From the NCBI RefSeq assembly GCF_016918785.1, contig NZ_JAFFPT010000065.1, positions 1 through 64,000 of the forward strand: DNA of 64,000 nt, in the 5' to 3' direction. The position numbers and the translations under genes are program-made. Below, in pieces: positions 22,690-34,097 of the stretch. The number at the start of each line of letters is the position of its first letter. The first letter of the stretch is position 1. The stretch comes from Leptospira ainazelensis (GTDB taxonomy: Bacteria > Spirochaetota > Leptospiria > Leptospirales > Leptospiraceae). Below the pieces are notes generated by a model. The model did no database searches and was not told the DNA's origin. It saw only the letters and a list, made by a program, of their open reading frames with translations.

Positions 22690-23802
22690 TCAAACAGCGT
22701 TTCTAACCGCTTCCGAATTCGAATTCCCGTAATATTTTTTTTTCCAGTCCTCCAATCTCCAATCCATAATCTTATACCAGAGAGGCGGAATCAGCGCCAC
22801 CAAAACCATCACTTCGTAACCGTAAGGAAGTTGAGGGCTTTCCTCGAAATGACGCAATGCCGAATAACGTCTTCCGGCGTTGGCGTGATGGTCTGAATGT
22901 CTCTGCAGATGAAACAAAAACGCATTGCTCACCGCAAAGTTCTGATTCCAGGAATGAATCGGAAGAACCTTTTCGAATTTACCGGGAGCGATTTCTTTTC
23001 TCTGAAGACCGTAGTGTTCTATATAGTTTACCAATTCCAAAAGGGAGAATGCGATAAAACTCTGAATAAAAAAGAAAGCCGGAACTTCCCAAGAAAATTT
23101 TCCAGTATAAAGAGTAAGGGCCCCGGCAACGGTTCCGATAAACAAAACCGGAATCACGGTCGCGGAAATCATCTCATTGTCCAAAGACCAAGCAGACCTT
23201 CCTTGTTTTAAAAGTCTTTTTTCTTCCAGCTTCCAAGCGGAGAAATAGGAACCCAAAACGGTCCTTGGGTAGAATTTATAGAAGGATTCGCCCTTTCTCG
23301 AAGACGCCGGATCGTCGTGAGTGGAGACGTTTACGTGGTGCCCGCGATTGTGTTCGATAAAAAAATGCATATAACATACAGTCATAAGAATGAATTTAGA
23401 ATACCATTGTTCTATCTTTTTACTCTTGTGACCTAACTCGTGTGCCACGGTGATTCCGATTCCTCCCGTATTGATTCCGATCGCGAGAGCAAAACCAAAC
23501 CATTCCAGAAGCGTAAGTTCCTCGGTCTGAATCTCATAGAGCGCCCATACCACCAAACCGATCTGAACCCAGGCCCATAGATAGGTAAGAAATCGAAAAT
23601 AGAATTCGTTCTGCAACAAAGGCACCTCTTCCTCGATCGGATTGGAAGGATCGGAACCGATCATTATATCCAGTATTGGAAGGACTCCGAATACGATCGC
23701 GAAGGTAAGAAAATTATAAGCTCCGCCTAAATAAAAACCCAACACCGCAAATGCGGGGACTAAAAAACAAACAACGAACGAATAACGTTTCAAATTGGTC
23801 AT
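22690..23802 (-). CDS. alkB: Alkane 1-monooxygenase, AlkB type
   Basis: 370-aa integral membrane di-iron hydroxylase that oxidises the terminal carbon of n-alkanes. All histidine boxes of the family are present in order: HELGHKS, EHNRGHHVNVSTHDDPAS and LQRHSDHHA, plus the AlkB-specific NYIEHYGLQR. Six hydrophobic segments fit the inner membrane topology. It needs rubredoxin and a reductase, which are not adjacent. It lies 35 nt after a TetR gene on the same strand, which is the likely regulator. The product suggests use of medium- or long-chain alkanes or similar lipids. Confidence 0.93.
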   Translation of the reverse strand: MTNLKRYSFVVCFLVPAFAVLGFYLGGAYNFLTFAIVFGVLPILDIMIGSDPSNPIEEEVPLLQNEFYFRFLTYLWAWVQIGLVVWALYEIQTEELTLLEWFGFALAIGINTGGIGITVAHELGHKSKKIEQWYSKFILMTVCYMHFFIEHNRGHHVNVSTHDDPASSRKGESFYKFYPRTVLGSYFSAWKLEEKRLLKQGRSAWSLDNEMISATVIPVLFIGTVAGALTLYTGKFSWEVPAFFFIQSFIAFSLLELVNYIEHYGLQRKEIAPGKFEKVLPIHSWNQNFAVSNAFLFHLQRHSDHHANAGRRYSALRHFEESPQLPYGYEVMVLVALIPPLWYKIMDWRLEDWKKKYYGNSNSEAVRNAV

Positions 23803-23837
23803 ATCACTTCTCTCCCTATCTTTTTTGATCGACGATT

Positions 23838-24443
23838 CTATCTTGAATCGTTTCCGACCTTTTTTGATTCCATAAACAACGAGTTTGTCAGAAAAGGCAC
23901 AAAGACGCGTACGATAGCAAAAGTTTTTTCGAAATCGATCGTTCCCTGATCCATCATCCTTTGAAAAATCGTTCCTATCAGGACGCTGAAAAAAAGGTTC
24001 TCAATCTCCGTATTCTTTAAGTCGAGATGACTTTCGATCGCCTCCCGAAAGACGAACGAACATTCTTTTAGGATCGCCTTTGCCGAATCGGAATCTTCCC
24101 TTCGATAAAGATCGCAAACGAGCAAAATCAAATCCTGAAAATGCCTCTCTCGTTCCTTTACAAAGTCGAAAAGCAGTTCGAGTTTTTCCGCCGGATTCTT
24201 ATCCCGATTTCGATCTCGGATTTCAACCAACCGCTCCGCGTCGTCTCGAACCACCCATCTCGCCATTTCCTCAAACAGAACTTCCTTGGTAGGAAAGTAA
24301 TGATACAAAGAACCGGTCGAAACTCGAAGTTCCTTGGAAATTTCTCTCATCGTTACCAAAGCATATCCTTTTTTGGCAAAAAGGCTCAGGCATCTCGTTA
24401 GAATGAAAATTCTGTAAACTTCATGATCCACAACCTTAGGCAC
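23838..24443 (-). CDS. TetR-family transcriptional regulator
   Basis: 201-aa TetR-type repressor. The N-terminal helix-turn-helix is clear (FAKKGYALVTMREISKELRVSTGSLYHYFPTKEVL; key parts VTMREISKELRVS and GSLYHYFPTKE, residues 20-57). The rest is an all-helical ligand-binding domain. It precedes alkB by 35 nt in an operon, so it probably senses a fatty or alkane-derived ligand and represses both itself and alkB. Two adjacent 17-bp repeats at 24461-24494, just upstream of its start, are the obvious operator candidates. Confidence 0.9.
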   Translation of the reverse strand: MPKVVDHEVYRIFILTRCLSLFAKKGYALVTMREISKELRVSTGSLYHYFPTKEVLFEEMARWVVRDDAERLVEIRDRNRDKNPAEKLELLFDFVKERERHFQDLILLVCDLYRREDSDSAKAILKECSFVFREAIESHLDLKNTEIENLFFSVLIGTIFQRMMDQGTIDFEKTFAIVRVFVPFLTNSLFMESKKVGNDSR

Positions 24444-24460
24444 GGGTTCTCCTTAATTTC

Positions 24461-24494
24461 GAACAATCGTTTTTATAGAACAACAGTTATTATA
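24461..24494 (-). promoter_or_regulatory. Two adjacent 17-bp repeats, candidate TetR operator
   Basis: GAACAATCGTTTTTATA is followed with no gap by GAACAACAGTTATTATA (14 of 17 identical), 18-51 bp upstream of the TetR start. The position, in the promoter of the tetR-alkB operon, suits an operator that binds two regulator dimers side by side. No binding data are available. Confidence 0.5.
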
Positions 24495-24524
24495 TAAAAC
24501 TCTTCAGGAAAAGGCAAGAAAAAA

Positions 24525-24716
24525 ATGAAGAATATCGACGTCCTCATTGGCTCAGGTGAAAATTTGGCCCCTGTTTATCGCCTCCCATTGCTCGAGTTTA
24601 GGAATGGATTCAAAAAACGGTCCATTTACGTGACCGAAGACGCAAATTACGGAGATTTTTTCGAAAAGCTCGCCGAGATCCGACGGGAAAATGCACTGAG
24701 TTTCGTAGAAGTGTAG
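24525..24716 (+). CDS. Short ORF ending inside a palindrome copy
   Basis: 63-codon frame of unknown function (MKNIDVLIGSGENL to ALSFVEV). It has a weak ribosome site (AAAGGCAAG) and normal-looking composition, and is divergent from tetR. Its stop codon TAG is part of the dispersed palindrome copy GTAGGAACTCC at 24713, so the gene may have been cut short by the arrival of that element. I could not assign a family, and it may not be expressed. Confidence 0.35.
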   Translation: MKNIDVLIGSGENLAPVYRLPLLEFRNGFKKRSIYVTEDANYGDFFEKLAEIRRENALSFVEV

Positions 24717-24801
24717 GAACTCCAATGAGAATTTAACAGCAATCTGCCCACTTTAAAAGCTCATAAACCGCTTTAGAGACGTAATATGTTGGAACTCCAT
24801 C
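24713..24801. repeat. Dispersed 14-bp palindrome, cluster 4 (2 copies)
   Basis: Copies at 24713-24726 (GTAGGAACTCCAAT) and 24788-24801 (GTTGGAACTCCATC), same orientation, 75 bp apart. Both have one imperfect arm. Confidence 0.65.
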
Positions 24802-25318
24802 GTTTTCTATTACGAGCGAAACGAGCGTTTTCTATAACCCCCTTTCAAGGTCTGGGACAAATTCTGAGTTTTGAATCGGACCCGGTTCTTTTTTAGAAAA
24901 AGCCGGAAGGACAAAAATCAACGAAATGAAAAGGAGAAGTTTTGTTCATTCGTCAAAATCGCCTTTTTGCGCGTTTGAATTTATAAATGACCCTTCGGAC
25001 GCAAACGAATCGCAGCGACGTATTCTTTTTTTGAATCTGATTGGAATGAAAAATTCTAAGATATCTTGATTCTTTTTCACAAAGGGTTTCGCATTCTAAA
25101 ATATTTACTCTTCGTTTCTATCAGCGCTCCGCTTTTCTTTTCCAAAATTCGTTCGATTTTATTCTAAAATTCCTCCGTTTCGATCTCGAACGCGAAAAGA
25201 ACCCCGATGGTAAAAGCGAAATCTTTAACACGATTGTAACAATGTCAGCGCTTTTAGTCTTGTAGGATAATGTAATAATGAGAAGCGATAGACATTCCCT
25301 AAGGAAAATGATTACAAT
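24802..25318. other. Non-coding stretch before the TonB cluster
   Basis: About 500 bp, AT-rich, no gene seen. The only structure I find is the 11-bp-spaced repeat near 25225-25240 and a GATAAT box at 25265 that could be the -10 of the next gene. Confidence 0.55.
25224..25240 (+). promoter_or_regulatory. 11-bp direct repeat TTAAC/GTAAC (site 1)
   Basis: TTAAC at 25225-25229 and GTAAC at 25236-25240, period exactly 11 bp (TTTAACACGATTGTAAC). It lies about 80 bp upstream of the small exported protein gene. It is the weakest of three similar sites in this cluster because no -10 box follows at the spacing seen in the other two. Confidence 0.4.
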
Positions 25319-25633
25319 ATGATTACAAGAATATCCACACTCATTCTATTCTTACTTCTTATCTCATTCACTGAGACATTTGCGGACACCGTTAAAAATA
25401 CAAAAACCAACGAAGTAATTGAGAACGTTAAGACCTCCGAAAACGAACAAGGCATCATCGTAGAATATGAGGATGGAACAAAACGGGGCTTTAAAAAAGA
25501 TGCGGTTACCATCGAAAAAAAAGATGTGGCTTGGACAAAAGAGGAAGAAGCAAAAGAGGAAACCAAAGGTGATCGTTATTTTGCATTCGGCTCGCTTGGT
25601 TTTCTTTTAATTCTTTTTTTCGCACTTCCTTAA
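25319..25633 (+). CDS. Small exported membrane-associated protein
   Basis: 104-aa protein of unknown function: N-terminal signal peptide ([22 protein letters not shown]), a polar 60-residue middle ([21 protein letters not shown], quoted in part as [14 protein letters not shown]) and a C-terminal hydrophobic helix ([15 protein letters not shown]). The arrangement suits a periplasmic domain tethered at its C-terminus. It is the first gene of the TonB-dependent uptake cluster and has its own upstream GTAAC-type repeat. Confidence 0.65.
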   Translation: MITRISTLILFLLLISFTETFADTVKNTKTNEVIENVKTSENEQGIIVEYEDGTKRGFKKDAVTIEKKDVAWTKEEEAKEETKGDRYFAFGSLGFLLILFFALP

Positions 25634-25718
25634 CAACGTCGGCCAAAGAGTAATAGAAGTTTGAGAAGAATAAAAACAAAAACGGATCGTATGAAAGTTA
25701 CGGGAATTATATCAGTTT

Positions 25719-25734
25719 GTAACTCGCGTGTAAC
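25719..25734 (+). promoter_or_regulatory. 11-bp direct repeat GTAAC (site 2) with -10 box
   Basis: GTAAC at 25719-25723 and again at 25730-25734, period 11. TATTTT (25745-25750) follows after exactly 10 bp and could be the -10 box. It lies 58 bp upstream of the beta-helix lipoprotein start. This is the geometry of PhoB/OmpR-family activated promoters, where the repeats replace the -35 box. Confidence 0.55.
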
Positions 25735-25791
25735 GCCGCCGATCTATTTTATTGCCAGACCTTTCAAGGTTTATTCTCAAGGAGTCATAAG

Positions 25792-27180
25792 ATGAAATCG
25801 ACTTTTTCACAAAGAGCTACGCTTCTTTTAGTTAGCGCCGCTCTATTACTTTCTTCTTTTGCAAATTGCAAAGAAGATAAGGAAGACAATACCGCTCTGA
25901 TCGTACTTGCTTTATTGGCAGGGACCGCTGGCGAGAACGCAGGTTCCGCAATTTGCGATGGAGCTTCCATTCAAGGTACAAACACCGTTCTCTCCGGAAA
26001 TATTACGGCAAGTCAAACCTTTGCCGCTTATTCTTCCACTTCTTTGAGCGGAATCGTAAGAGTAAAAACGGGCGCGACCGTGACTTTCGAAAGAGGCGCG
26101 GTAGTATTCGGAACAGCCGGTTCAGCACTGATCATCGAACAAGGCGCTAAGATCGTAACAAAAGGCGACGTACTCGCTCCGGTTTGTTTCACTTCTTCCA
26201 AAACTTCCGGTAACAGAGGCCCAGGAGATTGGGGTGGAATCTTAATCATCGGAGACGGAATTGGTTCCAGAGCCGCAGCTCAGAACACCGAAGGTGGAAC
26301 CGGTCTTCAATACAATAGCGGCGCAAACGATACTGGAAATTCAGGAACCCTGACTTACACGATCGTAGAATTTGCAGGAAACGAAGTTGCAGTCGGCGAC
26401 GAATTAAACGGAATTTCTATGTATGTGGTTGGAAGTGGAACCACTCTGGATCACGTTCAAATTCACAGACACTTGGACGACGGCATCGAAGCCTGGGGTG
26501 GAGCTTGGACTGGAAAGTATTTCCTGATGACCGGCGGAATGGATGACGACTTTGATTTGGATGAAGCCTTTACCGGGAAAGTTCAATTTCTTATCTCCCA
26601 TAAATACGCGACTTCTTGCGGAGGAACCGCATCCACAGATCCTCACGGTTTTGAAATGGACGGAACTCACAGTGCTGGAACCGCTTCTGCTACCGCAAAA
26701 ACTACCACAAACGTAAAACTTTCCAACTTTACCCTTCTCGGTAAAAGTGTCTCCAACGGGTTTGGAGCAAGACTGAGAGAAGGTCTTCAAGGAAAATTTA
26801 CCAACGGAGCAATCTACGGTTTTCAATCCGGGAACATCGACTGTGTGTTAAACGCAACAGGCGGCGGACCGGCCACTGCTCCGACCTTTGCTAACGTTTT
26901 GGTGGAAGCTTCTAAGACCAACGGTAACACTGCGGCTTGCACATTGCCTTCTACGGGCTTAACTGCACTTCCAGTTGTTTCCTTAGGTTCCGGAGATTCA
27001 GACAACTGTACATTTACAACCAAGCCTGATTACCAACCGGCTGGCGAAGCTGCGGCGACCGCAGGATCGGCTCTGACCGCTCAATCTGCTGACTCATTTT
27101 TTACCGATAACACCACTTACGGTGGTATGATTACCGGTTCTAACTGGGCTTCAGGATGGACCGTTTATAGAGCGAAATAA
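25792..27180 (+). CDS. Beta-helix lipoprotein of a TonB uptake cluster
   Basis: 462-aa predicted lipoprotein. Signal peptide ends in SFANC (Cys26), then a charged spacer and a long Gly/Thr/Ser-rich region of regular beta-strands ([58 protein letters not shown]) typical of right-handed parallel beta-helices. The acidic stretch [13 protein letters not shown] may bind cations. Similar proteins are commonly encoded beside TonB-dependent receptors and are presumed surface ligand-binding partners. A strong AAGGAG precedes the ATG. A terminator follows its stop, so it is probably made in larger amounts than the receptor. Confidence 0.75.
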   Translation: MKSTFSQRATLLLVSAALLLSSFANCKEDKEDNTALIVLALLAGTAGENAGSAICDGASIQGTNTVLSGNITASQTFAAYSSTSLSGIVRVKTGATVTFERGAVVFGTAGSALIIEQGAKIVTKGDVLAPVCFTSSKTSGNRGPGDWGGILIIGDGIGSRAAAQNTEGGTGLQYNSGANDTGNSGTLTYTIVEFAGNEVAVGDELNGISMYVVGSGTTLDHVQIHRHLDDGIEAWGGAWTGKYFLMTGGMDDDFDLDEAFTGKVQFLISHKYATSCGGTASTDPHGFEMDGTHSAGTASATAKTTTNVKLSNFTLLGKSVSNGFGARLREGLQGKFTNGAIYGFQSGNIDCVLNATGGGPATAPTFANVLVEASKTNGNTAACTLPSTGLTALPVVSLGSGDSDNCTFTTKPDYQPAGEAAATAGSALTAQSADSFFTDNTTYGGMITGSNWASGWTVYRAK

Positions 27181-27188
27181 TTCAATCG

Positions 27189-27216
27189 AGAGGATTCTCT
27201 TAACGGAGAATCCTCT
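27189..27216 (+). terminator. Hairpin between lipoprotein and receptor operon
   Basis: Perfect 11-bp stem AGAGGATTCTC/GAGAATCCTCT with a 6-nt loop followed by TTTAAAC. It lies only 13 bp before the next start codon. As no obvious promoter lies between, it probably acts as a partial terminator that lowers expression of the receptor relative to the lipoprotein. Confidence 0.75.
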
Positions 27217-27229
27217 TTAAACTTCAAAG

Positions 27230-27846
27230 ATGTCCCAGATTACATTCAATTTTTCAAATATTCTCGTTTTAATTCTTCTTTCTTTCTCGTTATTCGATTG
27301 TAAAAAAAGCGGACAAAGACCGGACTTCGACAAAGAGGTCATGGATCCAAAACTCGCATTAGAAATCCAAAAAGATAAAGAAATTCTAAAATCCGAACTC
27401 AAAAATTCTTATATCATTTCCGATTCGTCGAAATCGGTTGAAGAAGCGCTTAGCAAAGCCGTTAACGAAATCCGGGATTTTCCGGACAAAGAAGACGACC
27501 TTCTTAAATATTCATGCAATCCTAAGGAAATCAGAGAAATCTATCTTCCGAATAACCTCGATCAAAATAATATCACAGCCAACTCCAAAATCGAAGACTC
27601 AATGTATCTCATTTTGATCAGGAGAAAAGCGGGAATCGATAAGGTTAGACAAAATCTTAGAGGAAGTAAGGGATCGATAAAAGTTCTTCCCCTTCCCCGT
27701 CCTTATAACGTCCGTAAATTGACGAACATCAACGGATACATTATAAGGGAATTCCAACTGCAGGTGGGACAAAGAACCATCAGCATCGATGAAATTAAGC
27801 TCGTTATAGAACACAAAAATCAATTTAAAGTTTGTACGTACGGAAC

Positions 27847-27850
<4 letters not shown>
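27230..27850 (+). CDS. Lipoprotein preceding TonB-dependent receptor
   Basis: 206-aa predicted lipoprotein of unknown function. The signal peptide ends in the lipobox LFDC (Cys25), followed by a helical charged region (residues 30-100) and a C-terminal beta-rich half ([32 protein letters not shown]). It ends in an ATGA overlap with the receptor gene, so the two are translationally coupled and likely work together. It may be a periplasmic or surface accessory of the receptor. No family recognised. Confidence 0.7.
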
Positions 27851-30807
<2,957 letters not shown>

Positions 30808-30880
30808 ATTAAATTCCCGATCCGATTCAAAATACGTTTCGGCTCGGGGGTTCTTTCGTTTTAGAGTTCAATTCCTAAAA

Positions 30881-30912
30881 TCATTTTCTTAAGAATTTTC
30901 TTCAGAAAATGA
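30881..30912. terminator. Weak hairpin after the receptor gene
   Basis: 9-bp inverted repeat TCATTTTCT/AGAAAATGA with a 14-nt loop, 73 bp past the receptor stop. No T-run follows, so it is only a possible terminator. Confidence 0.35.
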
Positions 30913-31047
30913 TCCCTTCGGTCAAAACGACTCGGCTCATTTTTCCATTCTTATGACAATCGGATAAAACGGGCCGTGTCGTTTTTCGATTTGGATCCCC
31001 ATTCCTACCTTAAAAATCGAAAACCGTCGGTTCGAAGTTTTAGATCC

Positions 31048-31090
31048 GTAACTTTTTTGTAATCATTCAGTAACAATTTGAAAGTATATT
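31048..31090 (+). promoter_or_regulatory. Triple 11-bp repeat and -10 box before exbB (site 3)
   Basis: GTAAC at 31048-31052, GTAAT at 31059-31063 and GTAAC at 31070-31074: three repeats at an exact 11-bp period. After 10 bp comes TATATT at 31085-31090, a good -10 box, 27 bp before the exbB start. The spacing from last repeat to -10 is the same as at site 2. This is strong evidence for a response-regulator-activated promoter driving exbB-exbD-exbD-tonB. Confidence 0.65.
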
Positions 31091-31117
31091 ACAGAAATAT
31101 TTTAATCGGAGATATCG

Positions 31118-31939
31118 ATGAAATTTTCTTCTCTAAAAAAAGAATTCAAATGGGTGACAACAGCGCTCATTCTTTCGGGACTCATTTCCCTTTCGACAAC
31201 TGTCATATTTGCACAAGACAAAGTTTCAGAGCCGACTAAGACCGAAGCTACGGAAACCGCACCTCCCGCGGACGAAACCAAAAACTCACCGGCGCCTAAA
31301 GCTGAAAAAAGCTGGGGTTTTGTCGATCTTTTCCTTCTCGGCGGCTGGACTATGTATCCTCTCGCTCTTTCCTCGATCATCGCTTTAGGAATCATCTTTG
31401 AAAGACTCTACTTCTTAGCGACCGCCAAACTTCTTCCAAAAGGTTATAATATCGATTTGGGTGAGGCGATGGACACCAAAGGTTTGGACGCGGTTCAAAG
31501 TTTTCTGGATGAAAGAAAAGATTATAAGATCACTCAGGTTTTAGCCGGTGGAATCGACGTATCTTCCGGAGACGCCGAAATTTTCGCAAAAGGTGTGGAA
31601 AGAGAAGCCGCCGAAGTGATTACGGTTCTGGAAAGAGGACTCGTCATCTTAGCCGCGGTTTCTACGATCGCTCCCTTGATCGGATTTTTAGGAACCGTAT
31701 CCGGGATGATCAACGCGTTTGACGCCATTGCGAATGCGGACCAAGTAAACGCAAAAGTGGTAGCCGGCGGTATCAAGGAAGCCTTGATCACAACCGCTGC
31801 GGGTTTGATCGTTGCGATTCCTGCGATGACCTTTCACCAATATCTTACTTCCAGAATCGACGGCTTTACATCCGAAATCGAAGAAGCGGCAAATAGAATT
31901 TATAAAGAATTCTTAAAAAGAAATTCAAAAAAAGCGTAA
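31118..31939 (+). CDS. exbB: ExbB/MotA/TolQ proton channel protein
   Basis: 273-aa ExbB, the inner membrane proton channel that powers TonB. It begins with an extra signal-like hydrophobic segment and a Pro/Lys/Glu-rich periplasmic tail (residues 1-65), as in longer ExbB proteins. The core then starts [25 protein letters not shown] (quoted in part), with the conserved MotA/TolQ block [19 protein letters not shown] in the form [17 protein letters not shown] (about residues 187-203) and a last helix [17 protein letters not shown] promoter with three 11-bp repeats lies upstream. It heads a four-gene operon. Confidence 0.95.
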   Translation: MKFSSLKKEFKWVTTALILSGLISLSTTVIFAQDKVSEPTKTEATETAPPADETKNSPAPKAEKSWGFVDLFLLGGWTMYPLALSSIIALGIIFERLYFLATAKLLPKGYNIDLGEAMDTKGLDAVQSFLDERKDYKITQVLAGGIDVSSGDAEIFAKGVEREAAEVITVLERGLVILAAVSTIAPLIGFLGTVSGMINAFDAIANADQVNAKVVAGGIKEALITTAAGLIVAIPAMTFHQYLTSRIDGFTSEIEEAANRIYKEFLKRNSKKA

Positions 31940-31965
31940 TCGCTTTTCTTTATTAAGGAATCATT

Positions 31966-32385
31966 ATGATCCGAATTAAAAAGAAACGCGTTTTGGAGGA
32001 AATATCCGCTTCATCCATGTCGGATATTGCATTCCTTCTCTTGGTGTTTTTCATGGTGACTGCGGTCTTCTTCGTAAAGGAAGGATTGAATATTCAGCTT
32101 CCTAGAAAAAATTCCAATCCGACGCTGGTCCTTCGGGATAATATCTATGAAATCCTAGTCGCCGGCGATCTTATTAAGATGAAGAATAAGTCGATTGGAA
32201 CAAAAGAATATCGAAACCTAATCGATTTTAGAGAACAGCTGAATCTAATGGAAATTCCGGATATCGAAAATAAAGTCGCATTAATAAAAACGACCGGAGA
32301 AACGAAATACGGAAACATGTTAGACGCTTTGTCTGCGGTACAAATTCGGGGATTTAAACAAATCTCCGTCAAAAGGCTGAAATGA
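31966..32385 (+). CDS. exbD: ExbD/TolR biopolymer transport protein (first)
   Basis: 139-aa ExbD with one N-terminal transmembrane helix. The family signature [16 protein letters not shown] (residues 17-32) includes the Asp that carries protons in the ExbB-ExbD channel. The remaining ~90 residues form the periplasmic domain ([18 protein letters not shown]). It is followed after 1 nt by a second exbD. Paired ExbD paralogs behind one ExbB are known from other bacteria with dedicated TonB systems. Confidence 0.93.
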   Translation: MIRIKKKRVLEEISASSMSDIAFLLLVFFMVTAVFFVKEGLNIQLPRKNSNPTLVLRDNIYEILVAGDLIKMKNKSIGTKEYRNLIDFREQLNLMEIPDIENKVALIKTTGETKYGNMLDALSAVQIRGFKQISVKRLK

Positions 32386-32386
32386 T

Positions 32387-32803
32387 ATGAGCTTAAAAAA
32401 GAAAAAAAGTCCTCCTTCCATTCCTGTCAGTTCGATGGCCGATATCGCCTTTTTACTTTTAGTTTTCTTTATGGTCACTTCCGTATTGGATACGGATCCG
32501 GATCTTCCTATCGCCCTTCCGGACGTCCCTGGAGGAGAACAGCTCAATAAAAAAATCGCCAATCTTTATCTCAGTGCGGACAAAGATAAGGCAGTTTACT
32601 TTAATCAGGTAAGAATGCCCTTAAACGAAGCGATCAACAACGTAAGAGCGAAACTTACTACAACTCCCGATCTTAAAGTATTGATTCACGCGGATAAGGA
32701 TTTATCGTATGCGGATTTGGACAACACGTTCGAACTTTTAAAGGAAGCGGGGGCGTTAAAGGTCTCCTTGGTTACAAAGACGACGCAAGGCGGAGGTCTT
32801 TGA
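32387..32803 (+). CDS. exbD: ExbD/TolR biopolymer transport protein (second)
   Basis: 138-aa paralog of the preceding ExbD with the same signature [17 protein letters not shown] and the conserved channel Asp (residue 19). The periplasmic domains differ ([35 protein letters not shown]), so the two probably form a mixed dimer with distinct roles. It starts 1 nt after the first exbD stop and ends 3 nt before tonB. Confidence 0.93.
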   Translation: MSLKKKKSPPSIPVSSMADIAFLLLVFFMVTSVLDTDPDLPIALPDVPGGEQLNKKIANLYLSADKDKAVYFNQVRMPLNEAINNVRAKLTTTPDLKVLIHADKDLSYADLDNTFELLKEAGALKVSLVTKTTQGGGL

Positions 32804-32806
32804 TCT

Positions 32807-33397
32807 ATGGAACAATCCAACTCCATCCTAACGGCGATTAAAAGAGGAAAGCTGAGAAGATTTATCGATCGATACAGGATGGAATTCTTCCTATCCTCTT
32901 CGTTCGTACTTCAAATGTTGATTCTATTTTTTTGGTATACTCCTTCCATAGAATTCAACCGTTTGGATCGACTCGTCGACGAAGTCGCTTTTGTAGACAA
33001 CTTAGTCATTCAAGATCCGAATGTCGGCGAAGCGGCCGACGACGGAGAATTTGAAGTAACCGATACGGTCAAAAAGAAAGAAGATCCTAGAATCGCAGGC
33101 GCACAAGACGCGATCATTTCCGGAGCGACCGCTCCCGTTGACCTAACGCCTAATATCACTCCGGAATATCCTTCGGACGCAAGATCGGCGGGGATCACGG
33201 GAACTTCGACTCTTGAGGTAATCATCGCGGAAAACGGACAAGTTTTAAGAGTTCGGTCGGTTGGAAAACCTCTAGGATTCGGTTTAGACGAAGCGGCGAT
33301 CGAAGCCTTTTACAAAAAAAGGTATTCCCCTTCCATTTTAGACGGAAAGGCTATTACGGTGAAGGTTCTGATTCCAGTTCGTTTTAGTCTTTATTAA
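32807..33397 (+). CDS. tonB: TonB-family energy transducer
   Basis: 196-aa TonB-like protein. One N-terminal transmembrane helix ([19 protein letters not shown]), a short acidic periplasmic linker rather than the usual Pro-rich one, and a C-terminal TonB domain ([51 protein letters not shown]). It links the ExbB-ExbD motor to the receptor. The short linker suggests either a narrow periplasm or a dedicated receptor. It ends the operon, followed by a terminator. Confidence 0.92.
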   Translation: MEQSNSILTAIKRGKLRRFIDRYRMEFFLSSSFVLQMLILFFWYTPSIEFNRLDRLVDEVAFVDNLVIQDPNVGEAADDGEFEVTDTVKKKEDPRIAGAQDAIISGATAPVDLTPNITPEYPSDARSAGITGTSTLEVIIAENGQVLRVRSVGKPLGFGLDEAAIEAFYKKRYSPSILDGKAITVKVLIPVRFSLY

Positions 33398-33412
33398 ACC
33401 CTTCTCGAAATC

Positions 33413-33443
33413 AAAATGACAGAGTTTAAAACTCTGTCATTTT
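33413..33443. terminator. Strong terminator after tonB
   Basis: Perfect 12-bp stem AAAATGACAGAG/CTCTGTCATTTT with a 7-nt loop, then CCTTTTATTTG. The A-run before and T-run after let it work on both strands, but its job is to end the exbB-tonB transcript. Confidence 0.9.
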
Positions 33444-33520
33444 TCCTTTTATTTGTTGTAATTTAGAAAAAATGGAATTTTCTATGTAACTTCAAAAGTT
33501 TCACACCGAAGAACCTTGAG

Positions 33521-34045
33521 ATGTTACAAATTCAATTTAAGAACATACGCCATATATTCGGCCAACTCGCAGATCTACTTTCCATAATTAAAGAAAACGA
33601 CTACTCGCGGGAAATCCCTCAAGTAAAAGGTTCCAGTGTAGGAAAACACGTCCGTCACTGTATTGAAGTGTTGGAAAACCTGGTTATCGGTTTGGAAACT
33701 TCGAGCGTTTCCTATGACCAAAGAAAAAGAAATCCTCTCTACGAAACCTCCCCTCTTGCGGCGAGAGATAAAATCTTTGAATTGTTAAGCGACTTAGAAT
33801 CGGTCGATAAAAACAAGATGATCGAACTTATATATCTTATGGATCCAGATACGGGTTTAGAAGGAAAGACGATCAGCAATCTCAAAAGAGAATTTTTATA
33901 CGTTCAAGACCATACGATCCATCACATGGCTATCATCAAAATATATGCGGAGTGCTTTTTAGAAAATGTTTCTGTATCGAAAGAATTCGGAGTCGCTTTC
34001 TCCACCCTCCAGTTCCAGCAAAAAACAAATTACAAAGAAGCGTAA
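33521..34045 (+). CDS. DinB-like four-helix metal-binding protein
   Basis: 174-aa protein with the DinB/YfiT four-helix-bundle pattern: a first metal histidine in GKHVRHCIEVLENL (about residue 44-48) and the later pair HTIHHMAII (about 134-139). Family members are often thiol-dependent transferases or stress-induced proteins; the activity here is not known. A GAAGAACC sequence precedes the ATG but is not a clear ribosome site. It is followed by an ATP-grasp gene 52 nt downstream, perhaps co-transcribed. Confidence 0.7.
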   Translation: MLQIQFKNIRHIFGQLADLLSIIKENDYSREIPQVKGSSVGKHVRHCIEVLENLVIGLETSSVSYDQRKRNPLYETSPLAARDKIFELLSDLESVDKNKMIELIYLMDPDTGLEGKTISNLKREFLYVQDHTIHHMAIIKIYAECFLENVSVSKEFGVAFSTLQFQQKTNYKEA

Positions 34046-34097
34046 TCGAAAAGAAGCAAAGGATAGAATTTCCACTTGGAAGATTTCAGTCGAAAGA

